Source: Deltaproteobacteria bacterium (GTDB taxonomy: Bacteria > Myxococcota_A > Polyangia > Polyangiales > Houyiibacteriaceae). Taken from it: a stretch of DNA of 64,000 bases. Shown here in pieces: positions 36,180 to 43,450 of this stretch; the first letter of the stretch is position 1, and every line of letters starts with the position of its first letter. A program made the translations under genes and the position numbers. Below the pieces are notes generated by a model. The model worked only from the letters and a program-made list of their open reading frames with translations, ran no database searches and was not told the origin of the DNA. Where the stretch lies: assembly GCA_017644045.1 (NCBI GenBank), contig JAEPMI010000004.1, positions 659,307 to 723,306 of the forward strand, read 5' to 3'.

Positions 36180-37941
36180 GGCACGTGCACCGCGCGTCGC
36201 GGTGGTCTTCCACTCCGCGAAGGGGCACACCGCGGTCGTCGCACAGGCCGTGGGCGAAGGCGCCGAAGGGGCCGGGGCTCTCGTGTCGATGCTTCCGGTC
36301 GAGGCCATGGACGACGACGCGTGGCGAACGCTCGCCGATGCGGACGCGATCGTCTTCGGTTGTCCCACGCACATGGGAAGCGTCTCGGCTCCGATGAAGG
36401 CGTTCATGGACGCGAGCAGCGATCGCGCGTGGTTCACGCAGGCGTGGAAGGACAAGCTCGCCGCGGGCTTCACCAACTCCTCCGGGCTCAGCGGCGACAA
36501 GCTCAACACGCTGGTGCAGCTGAGCGTCTTCGCCGCGCAGCACTCGATGGTCTGGGTCAGCCTCGGACTGATGCCCGGCAATCGGCGCGGCGGCGACGAG
36601 CCCAGCGCGCTCAACCGACTCGGCTCGCACCTCGGCGCGATGGCGCAATCCGACCCCGGTGTTCCCCCGAGTGACGCGCCGCCGGAGAGCGACCGAGCGA
36701 CGGCACGAGCGCTCGGAGAGCGTGTCGCTCGGCACGCGGCTCGATGGATCGGCGCGCCCCTCGAGAGTGCGCCGATGGCACGGCACCCGACGACCCAGCA
36801 CTGGGTCTTCCCGCCCGACGATCGCCCGCCGCCGCCGGCGGGCGTCGAGCGCACCAACCTGCGGCTCCTGGCCGCGCGACCGGAACGCATCGAGCACCAC
36901 CTCGTGGTCGTGGGCACGGTCGGGCCCGCGCAGATCGAGCTCGTGACGGCGAGCGAGCCGCTGCCCTTCGCCCACCAGAACATCTCGGACGAGTACGCGG
37001 TCGCGCTCCGCACCGGTGACAGCCTCCTCGAGCCCCTCCGCTTCCTGACGCTCCTGACCGACCCGGAGAGCGGCGACGACGTCGGACGGATCCGTCATGG
37101 TCTCGAGGATCTGGTGTTGCATCCGCACGGGCTCTTGCACTGGCCCGGGCGACTCCGGCCGCCGCACGAACCCTTTCGCTTCGGTCCGGGCATGCGGCGA
37201 GCCGGTCTCTCCTTCGTCTTCTGCGGCCGCGCGCCCATCGCACCGGACGCCAGTCGACCGCTCTTCGTGAGCGAGGGACGCGCCACCGACACCAAGGCGT
37301 ACGAGGGGGCCGACCCGGCCTTCCTGCTGGTGGACCTCGACCAGGAAGCGCCACAGGCGCTCGGGCGGATCGGCGACGTCACGCTCGGCTTGCAGGTCGG
37401 CGGCGAGCTCGCGCCGGCGCAGGGTGGGTTCGCGCTGATCTTGAAAGGCGACGGAGCCTACTTCCCGGGCGACCTCCTCCGCCTCGACCCGGGTGCCGCG
37501 CTCTCGCTGGGCTCGGCACGCGCCCTCGTGGTGGCGGGCCCGATGGCGCCCGACCCGAGCCCCGCGAGCTGGCGCGAGGCTCCCCCAGCGCCCTTCCCGA
37601 CCGCCGAAGAGGGACCGCCCGGCGAGCTCCCGCTCACGCGCGACGGGCTGGCGGTCACCGCCGACGGGGACTGGGTGCGCCTGCAGGTCGGCGCGAGCGA
37701 TACGCGGGTGCCGCGCTACTGGCTCGCGCGCTTCTTGTTCCGCGTCGCCCTCCACCGCTTTCGGCTCGGGTACGTCGAGACCTACGGCGGCTTCTACTAC
37801 GACGATCGCACGCCCGGGTCGTTCCGCATCGGTCTGCGCGGTGGCGAGAGCGTGGATCTCGATCGTGAGGCGATCGAGGCGCTGGTGGAGCAGCTCTACC
37901 GGGCCGTGGTGCCGCCGGACTACGTCGAGCGGCTGGAGTAG
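36172..37941 (+). CDS. Flavodoxin/WrbA-like domain fused to a novel C-terminal domain
   Basis: This 589-residue protein has residues about 8-190 with flavodoxin/NAD(P)H-quinone reductase features: VVFHSAKGHTAVVAQAV (FMN phosphate loop), IVFGCPTHMGSVSAPMKAFMD and WKDKLAAGFTNSSG. Residues about 200-589 form a second part of about 390 residues with short acidic-aromatic blocks (FAHQNISDEYAVALRTGD, LHPHGLLHWPGRLRPP, FLLVDLDQEAPQALGRI), perhaps a beta-barrel or cupin-like region, that I do not recognise. WrbA-type proteins are normally about 200 residues, so this is a fusion. It overlaps the hydrolase gene by eight bases. Confidence 0.65.
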   Translation: MAEARAPRVAVVFHSAKGHTAVVAQAVGEGAEGAGALVSMLPVEAMDDDAWRTLADADAIVFGCPTHMGSVSAPMKAFMDASSDRAWFTQAWKDKLAAGFTNSSGLSGDKLNTLVQLSVFAAQHSMVWVSLGLMPGNRRGGDEPSALNRLGSHLGAMAQSDPGVPPSDAPPESDRATARALGERVARHAARWIGAPLESAPMARHPTTQHWVFPPDDRPPPPAGVERTNLRLLAARPERIEHHLVVVGTVGPAQIELVTASEPLPFAHQNISDEYAVALRTGDSLLEPLRFLTLLTDPESGDDVGRIRHGLEDLVLHPHGLLHWPGRLRPPHEPFRFGPGMRRAGLSFVFCGRAPIAPDASRPLFVSEGRATDTKAYEGADPAFLLVDLDQEAPQALGRIGDVTLGLQVGGELAPAQGGFALILKGDGAYFPGDLLRLDPGAALSLGSARALVVAGPMAPDPSPASWREAPPAPFPTAEEGPPGELPLTRDGLAVTADGDWVRLQVGASDTRVPRYWLARFLFRVALHRFRLGYVETYGGFYYDDRTPGSFRIGLRGGESVDLDREAIEALVEQLYRAVVPPDYVERLE

Positions 37942-37945
37942 TGGC

Positions 37946-39454
37946 TCAGTACTGGATGCTCGCCGCGACGTCGTCGAGCGCGAGGTAATTCGGGATTCCG
38001 TCCGCCGCGAGGCCGGCTTCGACGGTCCGCAGCGCCTCCTTGAAGTCGTTCTCGGCCTCCCGGAGGGCGTCGGTCTCGAAGCCGTACTCGACCTCCATGA
38101 GCCGCGTCACGGTCGTCGGCGCGAAGAACATCCGGTGGGCCAGATGCGACTTGAAGAGGTCGACCTTCCGCGAGAGCTTCTTGCGGTCGAGCACGCCGCC
38201 CGTCTTGCTCGCCGGCGCCGGCTCACGCAGGCGGAAGCACTTCCAGTCGACGGGGATGTCGGTGGCGAAGTTCTCGTGATCGGTCGAGTGGACCACCGTC
38301 ACGTCCCAGAGAGTGACCGCGAGCGCGAACGCGAGACGGTCGCGACCGAGATCCTTTTCCTGTGGGGACGCCGGCGGATGAAAGGTGAGCTCCGGGAAGG
38401 TAGGAATCCACACGCGGATCCAGCGCGCCCACTCCTGGCAGTAGCCGAGCTCCTCGTCGGTCATCGCCGCGACGACGGTCTGGCTGAACTCGAGGAAGGG
38501 CTCGAAGTATCGCCGCAGGAACTCACCATATCGGGTCGGTGGAAGTCGAAGCTGATCACGGCTGGCAGCGAATCGATACGCGGGGTACGCCGAGTTGCCT
38601 TCGAGCCCCTTGTATCCCGCGACGAAGAACGCCATGAGGCCGGCATCGGCCTTTGCCGTGAAGGGGTCGTAGATCGTCGCCCGGAAGTTGCTGATCACGG
38701 ATGCATCACCCTGGAGAACCGCGTTGTCCAGCACCAGCGAGAACCGGAAGTGAGGGATCAGCAGTCGGAAGAGCAGATGGTCGGTGGGGATCGACCCCTT
38801 GGTGACGGCGTTGATCGTGTCGAAGGGGAAGTGGACGTTCGGATGCTCGGTGAAGAGCGTCGCGTAGCTGCATCCCTGCAACACGTAGTACTTGGCGAGC
38901 TCCCAGGAGTCTCCGTCGGTCGGCTCGAGGACCAGGCGGTCGTCGCCGATCGCGATCGCCTTCACCTCGAACTCCGGGTCGTCCTTGGTCGCGCGACGCA
39001 ACAACGTGACGGTGGGCGCGACGTGCATGCCGCGATAGGGATCGACGCTCGCGATCGGGCTGAAGTCCATCTTGTAGTGGAGCCCGGTATCGGAAGGGTC
39101 GATCTGCGCCGAGAACGTCTGGCGATCCACCTCGTCGAGCGGTGCGAGGAAGCGCGAATAGAGTCCACGAACGAGCGCGTCGTTCAGCTCGGCGTCCGAG
39201 ATGGTCGGCAGCTCTCGGAACCCGAGCGCGCGAAACGCCGCGACCGGTCCGTAGAGGAAGAGATCGCGCATGTACCGGAGGCCGATGTGCAGCTGCCAGT
39301 CGACCTTCTCCTGCCACGGCAGATGCAGGACCTCGGGTGCCGTCCCAAGTGGGTGACGGGGTGATGGCTGGGGCCAAGGGCCCTTGCGGTCATAGAGGAA
39401 CTTCTTCGACCGCGAGCTCCCGGCCTTTCCGGCCAACGACAGAAACATGCTCAC
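37946..39454 (-). CDS. Lipoxygenase-family homologue with altered iron site
   Basis: The 502-residue protein matches the lipoxygenase catalytic domain around WELAKYYVLQGCSY, HLLFRLLIPHFRFSLVLDN and WDVTVVHSTDHENF. In soybean lipoxygenase the helix after WxxAK gives His499 and His504. Here, by manual alignment, the first position is Thr199 and only His204 remains (with His208 nearby). The second helix retains His393, but the C-terminus ends SIQY rather than with the conserved Ile. It may be inactive or bind a different metal. No beta-barrel N-terminal domain or signal peptide is evident. It diverges from a TIGR02265-like gene. Confidence 0.65.
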   Translation of the reverse strand: MSMFLSLAGKAGSSRSKKFLYDRKGPWPQPSPRHPLGTAPEVLHLPWQEKVDWQLHIGLRYMRDLFLYGPVAAFRALGFRELPTISDAELNDALVRGLYSRFLAPLDEVDRQTFSAQIDPSDTGLHYKMDFSPIASVDPYRGMHVAPTVTLLRRATKDDPEFEVKAIAIGDDRLVLEPTDGDSWELAKYYVLQGCSYATLFTEHPNVHFPFDTINAVTKGSIPTDHLLFRLLIPHFRFSLVLDNAVLQGDASVISNFRATIYDPFTAKADAGLMAFFVAGYKGLEGNSAYPAYRFAASRDQLRLPPTRYGEFLRRYFEPFLEFSQTVVAAMTDEELGYCQEWARWIRVWIPTFPELTFHPPASPQEKDLGRDRLAFALAVTLWDVTVVHSTDHENFATDIPVDWKCFRLREPAPASKTGGVLDRKKLSRKVDLFKSHLAHRMFFAPTTVTRLMEVEYGFETDALREAENDFKEALRTVEAGLAADGIPNYLALDDVAASIQY

Positions 39455-39573
39455 GATGATGCCGCCGGTGCACGCATGGGCACAAGCGATTGATCGGCAT
39501 ACTTTTCTAGCCCCAATCGATTTTCGTCGCTCGGAGTGCCACGTGATTGAGGTATGCTCGGCACACGAGTCGC

Positions 39574-40146
39574 ATGGGCCAAGGCAAGGGCAGTCTCCTC
39601 ATACATACCCGCGACTACGTCGAGCGGGAACACGGACGGGACGTCTGGAGCTCGCTGGTCGAGGGTGCATCGGACGCCGACCAGGTCGTCTTGAAAGAGC
39701 TCTGGCTCCGCGGCGGCTGGTACTCCATCGGGGTGATCAACCGAGTGGTCGAGCGCCTCTGCTACGACCACGGACGCATGTCGGCGGAAGAGGAGATGCG
39801 CCAACTCTCCGCCTACATCGCCGACTCGGATCTCGGAACCGTCTACAAGATGGTGCTTCGAATGGGCTCGGCGACGTTCCTGGTGAAGCGCACCGGTTCG
39901 TTGTGGAACCGCTACTTCGACACCGGCGACATGCGCCCCGAACAGGTGAGCGAACGGCACTGGCGGCTTCGACTACACATGGCGTACGGCGACGAAGTGG
40001 CACCCAACGATCTCTTCTGCGGGCCGGGCTGTCCTTCCTGGATCGAGATGGGTCTACGGCTGACCGGCGCGGAGGACGCGAAGGTCGAGCACGTGGAGTG
40101 CCGCCGGCACAACCGCGAGGCCTGCGTCTACGACGTCACTTGGTAG
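39574..40146 (+). CDS. TIGR02265 (DUF2378)-like protein
   Basis: The 190-residue protein starts at ATG 39574, rather than the in-frame upstream start at 39547. Features are a helical N-terminal part (HTRDYVEREHGRDVWSSL), an FLVKRTGSLWNRYFDTGD segment and the tail HVECRRHNREACVYDVTW. These resemble the Myxococcus-expanded TIGR02265 family, which is related to V4R/heme-NO-like small-molecule folds. Its function is unknown. It is divergently arranged with the lipoxygenase homologue and shares a 119-bp, AT-richer promoter region with it. Confidence 0.6.
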   Translation: MGQGKGSLLIHTRDYVEREHGRDVWSSLVEGASDADQVVLKELWLRGGWYSIGVINRVVERLCYDHGRMSAEEEMRQLSAYIADSDLGTVYKMVLRMGSATFLVKRTGSLWNRYFDTGDMRPEQVSERHWRLRLHMAYGDEVAPNDLFCGPGCPSWIEMGLRLTGAEDAKVEHVECRRHNREACVYDVTW

Positions 40147-40522
40147 CGGACGCGCGCAGCCGCATCGCGGTGACCGCAGCGAACACACCGAGGCCGAGAC
40201 ACCCGAGCACGTGGCCCCACATGAGCGGTCCGTACCTGTCGGTGACGAGGACCAACCTCAGGTTCTGGATGCCCCACACGCCGTAGATGAAGGCGAGCGC
40301 GCCGGCCGCGCCGATCTGCGGACCCACCGGCCAGCGGCGGGCCACGAAGGCGACGATGCCGACGAAGGCGCAACTGGTCCCCTGCCAGTACTCCCAGTCC
40401 GCGCCGTGAGTTCCGAGGGTGTAGGGCTCCGCGACGAAGAGGTCGATGAGCGCGGGGGTGAACGCCGCGCTGAAGATCATGAGGGAGAGCGCGAACCCGT
40501 AGATGCCGGCGGCGACGAACAT
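40136..40522 (-). CDS. Small four-helix membrane protein
   Basis: The 128-residue protein has about four transmembrane segments (GIYGFALSLMIFSAAFTPALI, CAFVGIVAFVARRW, IGAAGALAFIYGVWGIQNL, MWGHVLGCLGLGVFAAVTAM). ATG at 40522 is used; a longer frame extends further upstream without a plausible start. Its 3' end overlaps the TIGR02265-like gene by 11 bases in convergent orientation. No family recognised. Confidence 0.65.
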   Translation of the reverse strand: MFVAAGIYGFALSLMIFSAAFTPALIDLFVAEPYTLGTHGADWEYWQGTSCAFVGIVAFVARRWPVGPQIGAAGALAFIYGVWGIQNLRLVLVTDRYGPLMWGHVLGCLGLGVFAAVTAMRLRASATK

Positions 40523-40640
40523 GGGTCGGACTCTACCTCGGCAGGACTCCAGTCCTCGACAAAGGACGAGCGCTTTTCTACCTTTCGGGCGGCTGACGGG
40601 GTGCCATCGGGGCCGAGTCCGTCCGCCCCGAAAGGCTTGG

Positions 40641-42887
40641 ATGACGTTCCCCGCGCGAGCTGTGTCGCTCCTCTCTCTCCTTCTGGCGATGAGCTGCGGT
40701 GAGGTCGCGCCCCTGGACCTGCCGCCGGCCACCACGGGGACGGTCCACGAGCTCGCGCACGGCTGCTTCGCCATCCACGCGACCAAACCGAACGGGAGCG
40801 GCGGGCGACTGCTCCAGCCCACGTCCGAGTCCGACGCCTTCGAGCTGCGCGGCACCGATCTCTCGCTCGCCTCGGCTTTTCGTCTGCAGCCCGCCGACCT
40901 GGGCAGCTACGTCTTCTACGACCGCGACGCGCACTACCTGGTCTCCGACGACGACGAGACCCTCGTGCGCCTGGAGACCCTGGTCAGCGAGAACGTGACC
41001 AACGACGACACGACCGACCCGGGCGCCGTGTGGAACCTCGAAGCCTCGCCGCACGATCCATCCGGGTTCCAGCTCCAGCACGACCGCTCCGGTCGCTACC
41101 TCGGGATGCGGGCGTTGGTCGACGACCCGAGCGACGCCGCGATCGTGCACTTCATCGCCCAGGACGAGTGCCGGACCTACCCGGAGCTCACCGTCGACGC
41201 CGAGGGCACGCCGAGCACCACCACCTTCGACGACGGCTCGCTCTTCGGCATCGTCGACACCCACTCCCACATCCTCTCGAACTTCGCGTTCGGCGGCGGC
41301 CTCTTCCACGGCTCGCCCTTCCACCCGCTCGGCGTCGAGCACGCGCTGAACGACTGCGACGTTCGCCACGGCGTCGAGGGGCGCAAGGACCTCTTCGGCT
41401 ACGTCTACGACACCGGCGAGCTCGACCAGGAGGTGCTGATCAGCACGCTCGTCAGCGGCCGCACCCCGGAGCCGAACCACGTGACCGCCGGCTATCCGGA
41501 CTTCACCGAGTGGCCGGACGCACGCCTGCGGGCGACTCACCAACAGCAGTACTGGCGATGGCTCGAGCGCGCGTGGCTCGGCGGCCTTCGGCTCGTCGTG
41601 CAGCACGCGACCAGCAACGAGGTCATCTGTGAGCTCGTGGTCGGCTCGGGCGTGCAGGACCAGCGCTACTCCTGCGAAGACATGACGGCCGTCGACCGCA
41701 TCATCGAGGAGAGCTACGCCCTCGAGCGCTACATCGACGCCCAATACGGCGGACCGGGTGAGGGCTTCTTCCGCATCGTCGGATCGCCCGCGGAAGCGCG
41801 CGACGTCATCGCCGACGGGAAGATGGCGGTCGTGCTGGGCATCGAGACCTCGAACCTCTTCGAGTGCAAGCTGACTCCCGACGCCGGCGACGAGACCTGT
41901 GACGAGGCCTACGTGAGCGCGCAGCTCGACCGGTACCAGGAGCTCGGCGTGCGGGTGCTCTTCCCGGTGCACAAGTTCGACAACGCCTTCTCGGCCGGCG
42001 ACGGGCACCGGAGCTTCATCGAGCTCGGCAACCTCGTGCAGAGCGGTCACTGGAGCAACTTCGTCCAGGAGTGCCCGGCGGTGAACAGCGCCTTCGATCG
42101 GGGCGAGGTCGTCTTCGGCGACCTGAACATGCCGCGCGACGACTACGACGCCCCGCCGCCCAACGACATGTCGGGCTTCGGCGAGAACCCGATCGCCGCG
42201 CTGGGGCCCTTCATCGACTACTTCTCGTCGGACTCGCTCGAGGGCGACTGGTGCCAGAACGCCGGACTCACTCCGCTGGGAGAGTTCCTGATCGAGGAGA
42301 TCATGAAACGGGGCATGGTGCTGGAGGTCGACCACCTCCCGCGGCGCAGCTACGAGCGCGCCTTCGAGATGCTCGAAGCGGCCGACTATCCGGCGGCGGG
42401 CACCCACGGCCTGAACAACGACGGCCGGATCTACGCGCTGGGCGGCGTGTCGAAGGGCGGCTTCGGGCGATGCCACGACCCCGCGAACCCCGGCACCTCG
42501 GACGACGGCTTCCAGAGCCGCATCCAGCGGATCCGCGACAACGGCGGCTTCCCGGCCGAGGGCTTCGGCTTCGACCTCAACGGCTTCGCCGGCGGGCGCG
42601 GCCCACGCTTCGGCGACGAGGGCTGCGGCGCCGACCAGACCAACCCGATCACCTACCCCTTCACCTCGGTAGGCGGCGACGTGACCTTCACCGAGCCTCA
42701 GCTCGGCAATCGCACCGTCGACTTCGACACCGAGGGCTTCATCCACATCGGGATGCTTCCGGAGCTGATCCAGGACGTGCTCAACGACGGGGTCACCGCC
42801 GAGGAGCTCGAGCCGCTCTTCAGGAGCGCCGAGGGCTACCTCCGCATGTGGGAGAAGGCCGAGGCGCGTGCGGCCGAGCTCCGCTGA
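40641..42887 (+). CDS. Amidohydrolase/dipeptidase-like metal-dependent hydrolase, lipoprotein
   Basis: The 748-residue protein begins with a signal peptide and lipobox (VSLLSLLLAMSC). An N-terminal beta-rich domain precedes an amidohydrolase-type TIM barrel that opens with the metal motif GIVDTHSHILSNFAF. Additional likely metal or catalytic residues are in LVVQHATSNE, VVLGIETSNLFECK, LFPVHKFDNAF, GMVLEVDHLPRR and AAGTHGLNND. The spacing most resembles membrane dipeptidase (M19)-like enzymes but is longer. It probably acts at the cell envelope. The natural start is the ATG at 40641. Confidence 0.75.
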   Translation: MTFPARAVSLLSLLLAMSCGEVAPLDLPPATTGTVHELAHGCFAIHATKPNGSGGRLLQPTSESDAFELRGTDLSLASAFRLQPADLGSYVFYDRDAHYLVSDDDETLVRLETLVSENVTNDDTTDPGAVWNLEASPHDPSGFQLQHDRSGRYLGMRALVDDPSDAAIVHFIAQDECRTYPELTVDAEGTPSTTTFDDGSLFGIVDTHSHILSNFAFGGGLFHGSPFHPLGVEHALNDCDVRHGVEGRKDLFGYVYDTGELDQEVLISTLVSGRTPEPNHVTAGYPDFTEWPDARLRATHQQQYWRWLERAWLGGLRLVVQHATSNEVICELVVGSGVQDQRYSCEDMTAVDRIIEESYALERYIDAQYGGPGEGFFRIVGSPAEARDVIADGKMAVVLGIETSNLFECKLTPDAGDETCDEAYVSAQLDRYQELGVRVLFPVHKFDNAFSAGDGHRSFIELGNLVQSGHWSNFVQECPAVNSAFDRGEVVFGDLNMPRDDYDAPPPNDMSGFGENPIAALGPFIDYFSSDSLEGDWCQNAGLTPLGEFLIEEIMKRGMVLEVDHLPRRSYERAFEMLEAADYPAAGTHGLNNDGRIYALGGVSKGGFGRCHDPANPGTSDDGFQSRIQRIRDNGGFPAEGFGFDLNGFAGGRGPRFGDEGCGADQTNPITYPFTSVGGDVTFTEPQLGNRTVDFDTEGFIHIGMLPELIQDVLNDGVTAEELEPLFRSAEGYLRMWEKAEARAAELR

Positions 42888-42963
42888 TGGCGAGCGCGGG
42901 GACCTCACGGAGAAGAGCGCGGCGGCCCTATCCTTCCTCCCGGAGCCGCCCTACGGTACGGGC

Positions 42964-43380
42964 ATGACCCCGCCGAGATTGGTCCTCTACGATGGCGAGT
43001 GCGGCTTCTGCCACGGGAGCGTCCGCTGGATCGTGGACCACGACTCGGAAGGCACGATCGCCTTCGCGCCGCTCGCGGGTCCGACCGCCGAGGCGGTCCT
43101 CGCGCGGCACCCCGAGATCCCCGAGTCGCTCGACAGCGTGGTCTACATCGAGCGCGACGACGAGGGCACCGAGCGCGCGTACTGGTACTCGGCCGGTGCC
43201 TTCGCGATCGCCCGCCACCTGGACGCGCCGTGGCGCTGGCTCGCGGGGCTCGGCGTCCTGCCGAGCTTCCTCACTGACGCGGGCTACAAGATGGTGGCCG
43301 CGGCTCGCTACAAGATCTGGGGGAAGGTCGACGCGTGCGTGTTGCCGGCCCCCGAAGCGCGCGCGCGCTTCCTCGACTGA
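42964..43380 (+). CDS. DCC-family thiol-disulfide oxidoreductase-like protein (DUF393)
   Basis: The 138-residue protein begins LVLYDGECGFCHGSVRW, the YDGxCxxC signature of DUF393 (DCC) proteins, with the CxxC positioned as in a thioredoxin-like fold. Length fits the family. ATG at 42964 gives the canonical start. Its redox partner is unknown. It follows the hydrolase gene by 76 bp. Confidence 0.88.
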   Translation: MTPPRLVLYDGECGFCHGSVRWIVDHDSEGTIAFAPLAGPTAEAVLARHPEIPESLDSVVYIERDDEGTERAYWYSAGAFAIARHLDAPWRWLAGLGVLPSFLTDAGYKMVAAARYKIWGKVDACVLPAPEARARFLD

Positions 43381-43450
43381 GCCCCGTCAGGGCGGGACCT
43401 CGGTCGTTCGAGCGGAGCGCCTTCGCCGGTCGGGTGCTCGATCGCGTACC

